A stretch of 64,000 nucleotides of DNA from Sulfurimicrobium sp031426915. GTDB taxonomy: Bacteria; Pseudomonadota; Gammaproteobacteria; Burkholderiales; Sulfuricellaceae. Positions 25,428 to 34,111 of the stretch are shown in pieces. Every line of letters starts with the position of its first letter. Position 1 is the stretch's first letter. The notes under the pieces are model-generated. The model was not told the DNA's origin. It did no database searches and saw only the letters and a program-made list of their open reading frames with translations. The stretch spans positions 1 to 64,000 of the forward strand of contig JASJPB010000007.1 in the NCBI GenBank assembly GCA_031426915.1. Direction: 5' to 3'. Both the position numbers and the translations under genes were made by a program.

Positions 25428-27755
25428 ATGAAAACCGCGAACAAGTATGCCTTGCGTCACTGCATGGCGACACTGCTGCCGCTATTGCTGGCCGTTTCCG
25501 GCGTTCAGGCGGCGGTGCTGGACACCGAACTGGAAACCGAACTGGAGGCACGTGCCCCCAACGAGGAAGTGACGGTCATCATCAAACTGTCCGACAAGCT
25601 TGATCCCAGGCAGTTCAGGGTCAGGGACCGCCACCAGCGCAATCCGGAACACGTCAAGGCCCTGAAGCGCAAGGCCGCGCTGACCCAGGCACCTTTCAGG
25701 CGTTTCCTGGAAGGGCGGGGCGGCATGCGGGTGCGCGAGCTGTGGGCGATCAACGGCATCGCGGTAAAAGTTCGCGCCGATGCCATCAGGGAACTGGCGG
25801 CCAAGCCGGGGATCGAAAAAATCAGCCTCGACACCATCCTGCAGGCGCCCGTGGTAAGCCTGGGCACGGCGGCGCTTCCGGAATGGAATCTGGGCGCGGT
25901 GCAGGCTCCCGATCTATGGGCGCTGGGCTATACCGGGACCGGCGTCGTGGTCGCCAGCATGGACACCGGCGTGGATTCCAGCCATCCCGACCTGATCAAC
26001 AAATGGCGCGGCGGCAACAACAGCTGGTTCGACCCCCACGGCGAGCACGCCACACCCTACGACATGAACGGCCATGGCACCCAGACCATGGGCATCATGG
26101 TGGGCGGGTCGATAGGCGGCACGGCCATCGGTGTGGCACCGGACGCGCAGTGGGCGGCGGTGAAGCTGTTCAGCGACGCCGGCCAGGCGACCTACAGCGA
26201 CATCCACCTCGCCTTCCAGTGGCTGCTCGATCCCGACGGCGATCCGAACACGCCGGATGCGCCGGATGTGGTCAATGCCTCCTGGGGCTTCGCCACCAGC
26301 GCCGGGCAGTGCATCACCGAATTCAACCTCGACATCGAACACCTCAAGGCTGCCGCCATCGCCGTGGTCTTCGCCGGCGGCAACGACGGCCCGGCACCGC
26401 TCACCAGCGTCAGCCCCGGCAACAACGTGGCCGGCTTCAGCGCGGGGGCGGTGGATTCCACCAACACCATCGCCGGGTTCAGCAGCCGCGGACAATCCGC
26501 CTGCGACGGCGGCGTTTACCCGAAAACGGTGGCGCCCGGCGTCAACGTCAACACTTCCGATCTCTCCTTTGGCGGATTGCCGCTGTATGCGGTGGTGTCC
26601 GGCACCTCCTACGCCGCTCCGCATACGGCTGGCGCCATGGCCCTGCTGAGCAACGCCTTTCCCAATGCCAGCGTGGCCGAACTTGAAGCGGCCCTGATCC
26701 AGGGCGCTCTGGACCTGGGCGTGGCCGGGCCGGACAACAGCTATGGCAACGGCCTGGTCCATGCCAGGGTGGCCTATGACCTGCTGCTGGCGGCAGGAAA
26801 TCAAACCCCGCTGGCCGCCAACGACAGCTATGCCATGATCAGCGGAGGTGTGTTGAGCGTGGCGGCATCCGGGGTACTCGCCAACGATTCCGATCCCGAC
26901 GCCAACCCGCTGACGGCGGTCCTGGTCAGCCCGCCAGGCAGCGGCAGCGTGACCCTGAATGCCGACGGCAGCTTCGTCTATACGCCGCCCGCCGCCTTTG
27001 CCGGGCTGGCAACGTTTACCTACCAGGCGCAGGACAGCAAGGGCGCGCGCAGCAATATCGCCACGGTGTCGGTCAGCGTCAGCGCCAACCAGGCACCCAT
27101 CGCTGCGGACGATGCGCCTTCAGCGCCACATCGGACGGCTGCCGGCACTTACCCGGCCGTGATCATTAACGTGCTGGCCAACGATACGGACCCCGACACC
27201 GCCATCGACCCCAACAATCGGATCAACCCGGCATCGGTCTTTCTGACCACCACGCCCGACAAGGGCGGGTGGACGGCGGTCAATGCCGACGGCACGATTT
27301 CCTACCGTCCCAAGGCCGGCTTCGCCGGGACCGAAACTTTCCGCTACAAGGTGAGGGATACGCTCGGGCTGGCATCGAGTCCCGCTGCTTACGTGCGGGT
27401 CAGCGTCGCCTCGGCGCCCGTTTCCGCCAACCAGGCGCCGCTGCTGCTGGACGATGCGGCTTCCGCGCCGCTGCGCACAGCCGGCATCGCCTACCCGGCA
27501 GTGGTCATCAACGTGCTGGCCAACGATTCCGACCCCGATACGGCCACGGACCCCAACAATCGCATCAACCCGGCAACGCTGTCCCTGACCACGGCCCCGG
27601 ACAAGGGAGGATGGGCCGTCGCCAACCTTGATGGCACGGTTTCCTATCGTCCCAAGGCCGGGTTCAGCGGAACCGAGACCTTCCGCTACAAGGTGAAGGA
27701 TACGCTCGGGCTGGCGCCGGCCAGCGGCGCCTATGTGCGGGTGACGGTGCAGTAG
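25428..27755 (+). CDS. secreted S8 subtilase with three C-terminal Ig-like modules
   Basis: A 775-aa exported serine protease: signal peptide 1-28, an inhibitor-like propeptide (about 45-140), and a subtilisin domain with Asp179 (MDTGVD), His216 (NGHGTQT), oxyanion Asn319 (AGGNDG) and Ser394 (GTSYAAP). All catalytic residues are present. After about residue 455 come a VCBS/cadherin-like domain and two modules nearly identical to those of cupredoxin protein C (AVIINVLANDTDPD, TISYRPKAGF). Shared tails suggest a common surface anchor or assembly partner. The protease may mature the other secreted proteins of the cluster. Confidence 0.92.
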   Translation: MKTANKYALRHCMATLLPLLLAVSGVQAAVLDTELETELEARAPNEEVTVIIKLSDKLDPRQFRVRDRHQRNPEHVKALKRKAALTQAPFRRFLEGRGGMRVRELWAINGIAVKVRADAIRELAAKPGIEKISLDTILQAPVVSLGTAALPEWNLGAVQAPDLWALGYTGTGVVVASMDTGVDSSHPDLINKWRGGNNSWFDPHGEHATPYDMNGHGTQTMGIMVGGSIGGTAIGVAPDAQWAAVKLFSDAGQATYSDIHLAFQWLLDPDGDPNTPDAPDVVNASWGFATSAGQCITEFNLDIEHLKAAAIAVVFAGGNDGPAPLTSVSPGNNVAGFSAGAVDSTNTIAGFSSRGQSACDGGVYPKTVAPGVNVNTSDLSFGGLPLYAVVSGTSYAAPHTAGAMALLSNAFPNASVAELEAALIQGALDLGVAGPDNSYGNGLVHARVAYDLLLAAGNQTPLAANDSYAMISGGVLSVAASGVLANDSDPDANPLTAVLVSPPGSGSVTLNADGSFVYTPPAAFAGLATFTYQAQDSKGARSNIATVSVSVSANQAPIAADDAPSAPHRTAAGTYPAVIINVLANDTDPDTAIDPNNRINPASVFLTTTPDKGGWTAVNADGTISYRPKAGFAGTETFRYKVRDTLGLASSPAAYVRVSVASAPVSANQAPLLLDDAASAPLRTAGIAYPAVVINVLANDSDPDTATDPNNRINPATLSLTTAPDKGGWAVANLDGTVSYRPKAGFSGTETFRYKVKDTLGLAPASGAYVRVTVQ

Positions 27756-27786
27756 GTTCGAAAGCCACCATGAAGGGAGAAACCGA

Positions 27787-28464
27787 ATGAATACGGAAAA
27801 AACCATGCAGATTCGTGCCCTGGATGCGGGATTGCCGCTGCGCCGGCTATCCGGGGTGATAGCCGTCACCGCGCTGTTTTTGGGCCTGGCGCTGGTTGCC
27901 GGCGTGGCCACCTCCGGCGAGCACGATCACCATGCCCACCATGGACAGGGAATGGATGCCCTGCGCGGCGTTTACACGCGCTCGGTCAGCTCTTACAAGA
28001 TCCCCGACCTCAAGCTGGTGGACATGAACGGCGCGGCGGTTTCCCTGCGCGAGGGGCTGGGCGGTAACGACCCCGTGATGCTGAATTTCATCTTCACCAC
28101 CTGTACCGCGGTCTGCCCGGTGATGAGCGCCACCTTTCACCATGTGCAGGATCAGCTCGGCACCGACAGCAGCAAGGTGCGCATGATCTCGATTTCCATC
28201 GATCCGGAAAACGATACCCCGGCAAAACTCAGGGAATATGCCGGCAAATATCACGCCGGGCCGCAATGGAAAATGCTCACCGGCAGCGCGGAAAACAGCA
28301 TCGCCGTGCAGCGGGCTTTCGACACCTTCCGCGGCGACAAGATGAATCACGCGCCGGCCACCTTCATCCGGGCGGGCGGCGCAGACAAGCCCTGGGTAAG
28401 GCTGGACGGGTTCGCCAGCGCGCCGGATATCGTCAAGGAATACCGTCAGCTTGCGTCCAGGTGA
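27787..28464 (+). CDS. SCO1/SenC-type copper chaperone
   Basis: A 225-aa membrane-anchored thioredoxin-fold protein (anchor about 22-42) with the SCO copper-binding set: Cys106 and Cys110 in TTCTAVCP, and His188 in MNHAP. A His-rich segment HDHHAHH follows the anchor. SCO proteins deliver copper to copper oxidases in the periplasm. This one lies between the cupredoxin/subtilase genes and a cytochrome c, about 29 kb from the cytochrome oxidase operon, so its client is more likely the local multicopper proteins than oxidase CuA. Ribosome site AAGGGAG. Confidence 0.92.
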   Translation: MNTEKTMQIRALDAGLPLRRLSGVIAVTALFLGLALVAGVATSGEHDHHAHHGQGMDALRGVYTRSVSSYKIPDLKLVDMNGAAVSLREGLGGNDPVMLNFIFTTCTAVCPVMSATFHHVQDQLGTDSSKVRMISISIDPENDTPAKLREYAGKYHAGPQWKMLTGSAENSIAVQRAFDTFRGDKMNHAPATFIRAGGADKPWVRLDGFASAPDIVKEYRQLASR

Positions 28465-28474
28465 GACGCGCGCC

Positions 28475-30121
28475 ATGGCCCATGCGAGCAAGATAATCGC
28501 GCTGCTGCTGGCACTGGCGGCAAGCGCTGCTTGCGCTTCCGAAGCGCCGTCCGGGCAAGACCCAGGCATGCGCATTTACCGCTCGGGTCTGCTCCCATCA
28601 GGCGCGGTCTTGCGTGGCGTGCTGCGCAACGGGACCGAGTTGAGCGGCGCCGATGCGGCTTGCGCCAAGTGCCATCGGCGCAGCGGCCTGGGCGGCGGGG
28701 AAGGGCAGAAAGCCATTCGTCCCATCGCCGGCAGGCTGCTCTTCGCCCGGGCAGAGGCGCCCGCCGCGGAACGTGCCCGAGGTTTGCCGGAGGGCGCGCA
28801 ATCACTGCGTCCTCCCTATACCGTGGAGACGCTCGCCCGGGCGTTGCGCGAGGGCGTCGATCCCTCCGGGCGCTCCCTGGATGCGTTGATGCCGCGCTTC
28901 GACATGAAGGATGAAGACGTGGCGCAGCTCGCGGCATACTTGCAACGCTTGTCGCAAACCTGGGCGCCGGGCGTGAGCGAGAGCGAAATTCATTTCGCCA
29001 CCATCGTCACGCCAGGGGTCGATCCGGTCCGGAGCAAAGCCATGCTGGATGTGCTGGAGACCTTCTTCGCCGACAAGAACGCCGGCACGCGCAAGGAAGG
29101 CAGGCGCAAGGCCATCGGCCGCGAACAGATGTACCGTTCCTACCGGACCTGGGTGCTGCACGTGTGGAAACTGGAAGGCCTGCCCGAAACCTGGTCCGCC
29201 CAGCTTGAGGCTTATTACCGCAAGCAACCGGTGTTCGCGGCCTTGAGCGGAATGGGCGCGGGCGACTGGCGTCCGGTACATGAATTCTGCGAGCAGACAG
29301 GGCTTCCCTGCCTGTTCCCCAACGTCGATTACCCGGTGATTTCGGAAACGGATTACGCCTCGATTTACTTTTCGCGCGGGATCGTACTCGAAGCCGAAGT
29401 GCTGGCCAGGCACCTGGCCGATGCCGGCCGGGACGGGCAGGGCGGTCCGGTGGTGCAGGTGTTCCATGACGATGCCGTCGGCCGGGTGCCGGCTCAGGCC
29501 TTGCGCACAGCGCTGCGGAGTCATGGCATCAGCAATCTCGTCGATCGGCCGGTGAGCGGGAAAGAACCGGTCTCGGCGGGGTTCTGGCGCGGCCTGCTTG
29601 AAGCCGAGCGGCCGGGAATACTGGTCCTGTGGTTGAACGATGGCGATTTCGTCAACCTGCATGCCCTGGGAAATCCTCCGCCTGGCCTGGAAAGTTTCTT
29701 TCTTTCGGCCAGCCTGGTCACCTCGCCCTGCCGGGTACTGCTGTTCGACACCTGGCTGGACAAGGTTCGTCTCACCTATCCTTTCGAACTGGCCTCGCGG
29801 CGCACGCAACGCGCGTCGCGCATGGAACTCTGGCTCCGCTCCAGGAATATCCCGCTGACGGACGAACGCATCCAGGCCAATACCTATTTTGCCGTCACCG
29901 TTGCCGGCGATGCGCTGGCGCACATGAACGAAAACTTTTCCCGCGACTATTTCATCGAGCGGGTGGAACAGATGACCGAACAATCCCTGTCCTCGGAACT
30001 TTATCCCCGCCTCAGCCTCGGCCCGGGCCAGCGTTATGCCTCCAGGGGCAGCTACGTGGTCAGGTTCTCGGGCAGCGGCGAAAACACGCTGGTCCCGGTG
30101 AGCGACTGGATTGTTCCATAA
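28475..30121 (+). CDS. cytochrome c fused to a periplasmic-binding-like domain
   Basis: A 548-aa exported protein. The ATG at 28475 gives a signal peptide (about 1-22). Residues about 30-160 are a class I cytochrome c domain: CAKCH (Cys63, Cys66, His67) and probable axial Met139 in ALMPRF. The remaining 385 residues resemble ABC-type branched-chain amino-acid binding proteins in strand order and in segments such as VVQVFHDDAVGRV and LVLWLNDGDFV, with no second haem. Joining an electron carrier to a ligand-binding fold is unusual. Next to the copper cluster it could accept or deliver electrons or sense a ligand. It starts 10 nt after the SCO1 stop. Confidence 0.8.
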   Translation: MAHASKIIALLLALAASAACASEAPSGQDPGMRIYRSGLLPSGAVLRGVLRNGTELSGADAACAKCHRRSGLGGGEGQKAIRPIAGRLLFARAEAPAAERARGLPEGAQSLRPPYTVETLARALREGVDPSGRSLDALMPRFDMKDEDVAQLAAYLQRLSQTWAPGVSESEIHFATIVTPGVDPVRSKAMLDVLETFFADKNAGTRKEGRRKAIGREQMYRSYRTWVLHVWKLEGLPETWSAQLEAYYRKQPVFAALSGMGAGDWRPVHEFCEQTGLPCLFPNVDYPVISETDYASIYFSRGIVLEAEVLARHLADAGRDGQGGPVVQVFHDDAVGRVPAQALRTALRSHGISNLVDRPVSGKEPVSAGFWRGLLEAERPGILVLWLNDGDFVNLHALGNPPPGLESFFLSASLVTSPCRVLLFDTWLDKVRLTYPFELASRRTQRASRMELWLRSRNIPLTDERIQANTYFAVTVAGDALAHMNENFSRDYFIERVEQMTEQSLSSELYPRLSLGPGQRYASRGSYVVRFSGSGENTLVPVSDWIVP

Positions 30122-30219
30122 GGCCCATGCCGGGCTTGCCGTTGCATCCAGGACACGCACTCACGCCTTGTTCCGCGAACAAGGTCGGGTAAGGCCCATG
30201 TGATGGGCCATTCTTAGCT

Positions 30220-30239
30220 CCCGCCGGAGGCGGGGTTTT
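30220..30239 (+). terminator. rho-independent terminator-like hairpin
   Basis: CCCGCC (30220-30225), loop GGA, GGCGGG (30229-30234), then GTTTTC. A second inverted pair, GGCCCAT/ATGGGCC, lies at 30193-30209. They fall between the cytochrome gene and the CusF-like gene and may end or attenuate the long cluster transcript. Confidence 0.6.
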
Positions 30240-30260
30240 CACTGCAAAAGGAGAATAAGC

Positions 30261-30572
30261 ATGAGGAAATTTCCGTTAATCCTGGCCTGTGGCCTGCTCG
30301 CGGCCAATCTCGCCGTATCCGCACAGGCGGCGGACTACTATGGCAAGCCCGAGATGGGGATGGACAAGATGAAGGGCGAGCAAATGATGGGCAAACACAA
30401 GATGACCGGCACGGTCGACAAGATCGACCATGCCAAGGGCACGCTCATGCTCAAAACCGGGGTGGCAGACATGGCGCTGCATTTCCCGCCGCCATCCGTC
30501 AAGGATCTCAAGAACGGCGACACCATCACGGTCGAAATGGGTTTCATGAAAGGCGAAATGCCCATGAAGTGA
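30261..30572 (+). CDS. Met-rich CusF-like periplasmic copper-binding protein
   Basis: A 103-aa exported protein (signal peptide about 1-23) with a Met-rich linker (PEMGMDKMKGEQMMGKHKM) and a small beta-barrel region like the CusF/copper-binding family (GTVDKIDHAKGTLMLKTG, DTITVEMGF). It probably binds Cu(I) or Ag(I) in the periplasm. It closes the copper gene cluster, follows a terminator-like hairpin, and has a strong ribosome site (AAAAGGAG), so it may also have its own promoter. Confidence 0.83.
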   Translation: MRKFPLILACGLLAANLAVSAQAADYYGKPEMGMDKMKGEQMMGKHKMTGTVDKIDHAKGTLMLKTGVADMALHFPPPSVKDLKNGDTITVEMGFMKGEMPMK

Positions 30573-30697
30573 CGGTAAATGGGGTGGTGATGAGTCCCTC
30601 TCACCCCCCATCAGCTCCAAAAATATCGAGGGTTCCATGGGCCGGCTTCCGTGATCAGGAACTCCGTTCTCGGCTTACGCCTACAGCATCCGGAATG

Positions 30698-31954
30698 TCA
30701 ACGTCCGTACCGCCGACGCCCCGCCCGAGGGCCGCTAGCATCCTTGAATTCATGGGAAAGTGCTGCGGCAGAAACCTGGAACGCAGTTCGTAGCCGATCA
30801 ATCTCAGCGCTATCCACGCCGACCGCGCCCAGCCTTCGTTCCCATTCGTCCTGGACGATAGCGGCAATTGCCTGAAGCTGGGTTACCGCATCTGTATGGC
30901 TTACGCCGAAGTTGGCAGCAGTGGCTGCCAGCCTATCCAGGTCAACCACGGCGCCTTGTTGATGGTACGCCATGGCCAGGGCGAATACGGTGGGCTTGGG
31001 TGCGGCAACAACGTCGAACATGCTGGATAAACGCCACGCTCCATATTCCGCCGAGTACACGAGACCATGATTCCTGGTGTGATCGTCGGCGTTGCCCACC
31101 AACGTGTTATATACAATACGGCGCCATAGTTCCTGGGCGTTGATCTCCGCCGCGTCCTTGCACCATCGGCGAAACTCATCCGCGAACCTGACATAGCTTT
31201 TCCGGGCTAAAGTGTCTTGCCGTGGGTCTCCAAGGCCCAGCACAGTGTGCGCGCTCGCGTAGTGGATACGACTGTGGTTCTGGCGATCGAATCTTTTGAC
31301 AAGGAATGCCGTTCTGCCATCCGGAAGCTGATGTATGCGAGACTCGCATGCATCCATGCCACACTTGATGGCCATCTCCAGCATCACATGTTCGTTGTGC
31401 GCAATAAAAGCAGAGTCACCCTTTTCGGGGAGCTTTAGAATCCATTGCGCGCCATCCAGCATCACCGTGAACTTCGGTTTGGCGCCGCCGAGACTGGTGG
31501 TCGGCATGATCGCTTCCGCGTAGTCGCGGCGTACCCTGCCGAGATCCTGAGCCGAGATGGCGGCGTCAATCTCAGCTAATTCCGGGATCGGTTCCGCAAG
31601 TTTGCGTTCCGCATCTCCGAACAGGATTGCGCCACAACTGTCTTGAGGCGCCAACCCCAGCACCTCGATGTCATCTATCTCGCCATGCTCGTGAAACAGC
31701 ACGTCGCGACCCCAGGCATCCGGGCCAGCGTCCTTCATGACGCCGAAGATACCGCCTTGCAGCAAGGTTTTCATCACGGAACGACGAAGCGGCAGATTGA
31801 TTGGGTCCAGCGCGACCTTGCCTTCAGAACCCAGATATGCGGTCTCATACCGAAACGCGCCGACACGGTTCACCGTATCAAGCGTAAAGTCTCCGCACAG
31901 AGTTGGCTCCTTGGCTCCCGGGATCCACGTCCAAACTGCAATTGATTTTTTCAC
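30698..31954 (-). CDS. hipA: HipA-type serine/threonine kinase toxin
   Basis: A 418-aa HipA-fold kinase. The N-terminal subdomain runs to about residue 120. The ATP-binding region includes TSLGGAKPKF (P-loop-like) and WILKLPEK with its lysine. The catalytic loop is GNADDHTRNHG and the metal-binding DFD equivalent is SMFDVV. HipA toxins phosphorylate aminoacyl-tRNA synthetases or related targets. The start overlaps the stop of the upstream helix-turn-helix gene by 4 nt (ATGA), the usual hipBA arrangement. It appears full length. Codon usage and base composition look less GC-rich than in the neighbouring copper cluster, suggesting transfer. Confidence 0.92.
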   Translation of the reverse strand: MKKSIAVWTWIPGAKEPTLCGDFTLDTVNRVGAFRYETAYLGSEGKVALDPINLPLRRSVMKTLLQGGIFGVMKDAGPDAWGRDVLFHEHGEIDDIEVLGLAPQDSCGAILFGDAERKLAEPIPELAEIDAAISAQDLGRVRRDYAEAIMPTTSLGGAKPKFTVMLDGAQWILKLPEKGDSAFIAHNEHVMLEMAIKCGMDACESRIHQLPDGRTAFLVKRFDRQNHSRIHYASAHTVLGLGDPRQDTLARKSYVRFADEFRRWCKDAAEINAQELWRRIVYNTLVGNADDHTRNHGLVYSAEYGAWRLSSMFDVVAAPKPTVFALAMAYHQQGAVVDLDRLAATAANFGVSHTDAVTQLQAIAAIVQDEWERRLGAVGVDSAEIDRLRTAFQVSAAALSHEFKDASGPRAGRRRYGR

Positions 31955-32259
31955 GTCCGAATCCGTTTCGGCAAGCTGGAGGCCATTAACGCAACGGCAT
32001 CCGAGTCATCCTCCGGTTTCGCAACCTCATCCATCTGGCCGAGCAGGTTCATGGCCCACAGCACGCGCAGGTACATCCCCATCGCGACGCGAGAGGATCC
32101 TTTCTCGATTTCGATCAGCGTACTTCGGCTAACTCCCGCCATGGACGCGAGGTCGTCTTGCCGCAGGGCGCGCGCTTTACGAGCAATGGAGATCCGATCG
32201 CCAAGGCTATGCGCAGCCTCGCGCACGTCGAATGGTATTTCTTTTAATAAGTCTGCCAT
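31951..32259 (-). CDS. hipB: HipB-like XRE antitoxin
   Basis: A 102-aa protein with a Cro/C1-type helix-turn-helix (RQDDLASMAGVSRSTLIEIEKG). It should bind the operator in its own promoter and neutralise HipA. The ATG at 32259 gives a typical MADLLKEIP start but has no ribosome site and lies inside the operator dyad, so translation may be leaderless. A start 13 codons earlier is formally possible. Confidence 0.88.
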   Translation of the reverse strand: MADLLKEIPFDVREAAHSLGDRISIARKARALRQDDLASMAGVSRSTLIEIEKGSSRVAMGMYLRVLWAMNLLGQMDEVAKPEDDSDAVALMASSLPKRIRT

Positions 32260-32292
32260 GGCACACACTATATGTACACAAGGTGTGCCATG
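32257..32292. promoter_or_regulatory. hipBA operator
   Basis: Perfect 10-bp inverted arms CATGGCACAC (32257-32266) and GTGTGCCATG (32283-32292), separated by 16 bp with an AT-rich TATATG stretch, overlap the hipB start. Size, symmetry and place fit a HipB autoregulatory site. Confidence 0.7.
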
Positions 32293-32354
32293 CAACACTT
32301 TACTGAGAAATTGGCCAATTCCCGGTGAGCGCGCCGGGGTATTTTCAGGCGGGC

Positions 32355-32625
32355 GCGTTCCGCCTGCCTGTTGGAAATTTGAGTCAGCCGGTTGAGTGCG
32401 TCATGGGCATAGCTCAGCGTGGTGCCGCCGGCATTGCCGAGGCCGTCCACCCAGTAGGCGGTGGTGACGCCAATGGGATCGGTGACGGAAACGACCTGAT
32501 CGAGACTATCGTACTGAGTCCGGGTGACGCCGCCCAGCGGGTCGAGGGTCTGGAAGACGGTTGAGCGCGTCGTAACCGTTATTCGTCGTCGCGCCGTTGG
32601 CATCGGAGCGGAATCCGGGGTAGGA
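32355..32625 (-). pseudogene. Rhs/YD-repeat gene fragment, frameshifted
   Basis: Two reading frames on the minus strand encode YD-repeat sequence: one near 32625-32570 (ANGATTNNGYDALNRL), the other from about 32565 to 32370 (DPLGGVTRTQYDSLDQ, then LSYAHDALNRLTQIS). They need a frameshift to join, both ends are missing, and there is no start. This is debris of an Rhs polymorphic-toxin gene. Confidence 0.75.
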
Positions 32626-32806
32626 GGGGGATGGGTCAGGGCGGGTGGCCATCAGGCAATGGGAGTTCCGGATTTCATTGCATTCGGCTTATGCTTGCTG
32701 TCTTCCGTCAACAGTTTTCCTTTATAGATCAATCGTGTCTGACCCAATTGGTCGTGCTGCAAAAGGAGAGCGAGCATGAGAAAGACCTCGCCGGGGATCA
32801 TCCCTT

Positions 32807-32862
32807 GGTTTTCCCTTGCGAACCTTCGCGTCCCTTGCGGTGAAATGCGGTTATTTTATAGG
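32807..32862. repeat. partial copy of the 144-bp dispersed repeat
   Basis: The stretch with CTTGCGAACCTTCGCGTCC and GGTGAAATGCGGTT matches one end of the elements at 40574-40717 and 50266-50408. The other half is absent. Confidence 0.75.
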
Positions 32863-32870
32863 CAGCATAT

Positions 32871-33178
32871 TCACCTCGCATCTGTAGTCATCCTGGCGCG
32901 CCGGGTCAATTCTTTCGCGCTTGGCTCGGCCTGGCCAAGCGAGCCAAGCAGAATATCTCCAGCCGGCACATAGGTGCTCATCACAACGCCAGTTGTTGAA
33001 ATCTTCGAAGCCACGAGCCGCAGTGCACATGGCCTTGCACCATTTTCAAACAATCGCTTTCCACGGCCAAGAACTACCGGGTACGTCCATATGTTGTATT
33101 CATCAATGAGCGATGCGGCGTGTAGCGTCTGGATCAAATTGCCGCTGCCAATGATTTGAAGGTTGCACATAGCTAAAG
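32871..33178 (-). pseudogene. 5'-truncated RibD-C/dihydrofolate reductase-like gene
   Basis: About 99 residues of the C-terminal part of a DHFR/RibD-C family protein: IIGSGNLIQTL, VVLGRGKRLFENG, STGVVMSTY. The normal C-terminus is kept, but the first half is missing. The reading frame ends against the left end of the transposase element at 33191, with a 13-bp tandem duplication (CACATAGCTAAAG, 33166-33191) at the junction. The gene is probably inactive. Confidence 0.75.
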
Positions 33179-33190
33179 CACATAGCTAAA

Positions 33191-34111
33191 GGGTCAGGTC
33201 TTGACATCACGCTTTTCACCGTTCGTCCTTGATTACCTTACTCACAGTTGAATAATGTACCCCTGCTTCGCGCGCGATGGCCGCCATTGTGTAGCCGAAC
33301 TCCTGGTAGGCGCGACGCATTGCCTCATCACGCGCCACCTTGTCCGCGCAGACATGCTTCGGAAACAGTTGCTCAAGGTTCGGCCGATGCAACTGCCGCT
33401 GGGCGCGTGGCACCTCGGTCAGTTCGGCCTTGTCTTCCAGCAAAGGCCGCATCTGCTCCGCAAACGCGTCCGACCCGAGCAGTATCTGTCCTTTCAGATC
33501 GGCCCACGGAGAAGGATGGCTTTTCCCTTCCGCCACGAAAGCGGCATAGCATCGTTGTGCCTCCGCCCGCGTCGGGGAAAATTGAGCGAGGAGCCAATCG
33601 GTGGACAGCCAGACAGGACGATCCAACTGTCCAACCGTCGCCGGATAGCTGCTCCAGGGGTAACTTGAAATCGACTTGACCATCTTGGCGCGGACGGGGT
33701 TCAGGACGATATAACGGGCAAGCTCAAGGAGGTAACTGTCGCGATCCACCAGAATTGCCTTGAATCGACCCTGGAACACATGGCCCACGCGTCCGTGGCG
33801 ACGGTTGAAACGCTGGGTATAGACCCCGTTCAACTGGCGCATGCCGAGCGACAGATTAGCGTCGGGGGTTTCGATCAGTAGGTGGTAATGGTTGCCCATC
33901 AGGCAGTAGGCATGGCAAACCCAGCCGTATCGCCCGATCACTTGCGCCAACACGTCCAGAAAAAGGTGGCGGTCCTCGTCATCAAGACAGATGTCCTGCC
34001 GTGCGTTGCCGCGTGCGGTGACATGGTAGAGCGCACCGGGAAATTCAAGTCGGAGGGGGCGGGCCATCGAGGTAGTCTAGTCGGTTTGAGTGGCATGTCA
34101 AGACCTGACCC
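33191..34111. mobile_element. REP-associated transposase element with 17-bp inverted repeats
   Basis: Perfect 17-bp inverted repeats, GGGTCAGGTCTTGACAT (33191-33207) and its complement (34095-34111), bracket a single transposase gene. A truncated gene abuts each end (RibD-like at left, ABC permease at right). An 81-bp element with nearly the same ends and no gene is at 46483-46563. Confidence 0.88.
33216..34067 (-). CDS. REP-associated tyrosine transposase (RAYT/TnpA-REP)
   Basis: A 283-aa Y1-type HUH nuclease related to IS200/IS605 transposases. The HUH motif is GNHYHLL (His60, His62), and the catalytic tyrosine is expected in SYLLELARYIVLNPVRA (Tyr112 or Tyr119). The extended C-terminus ends in a helix-turn-helix-like segment (MAAIAREAGVHYSTVSKVIK). 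Such enzymes nick and join single strands at REP-like palindromes. The gene is intact and sits alone inside short inverted repeats. Confidence 0.92.
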   Translation of the reverse strand: MARPLRLEFPGALYHVTARGNARQDICLDDEDRHLFLDVLAQVIGRYGWVCHAYCLMGNHYHLLIETPDANLSLGMRQLNGVYTQRFNRRHGRVGHVFQGRFKAILVDRDSYLLELARYIVLNPVRAKMVKSISSYPWSSYPATVGQLDRPVWLSTDWLLAQFSPTRAEAQRCYAAFVAEGKSHPSPWADLKGQILLGSDAFAEQMRPLLEDKAELTEVPRAQRQLHRPNLEQLFPKHVCADKVARDEAMRRAYQEFGYTMAAIAREAGVHYSTVSKVIKDER

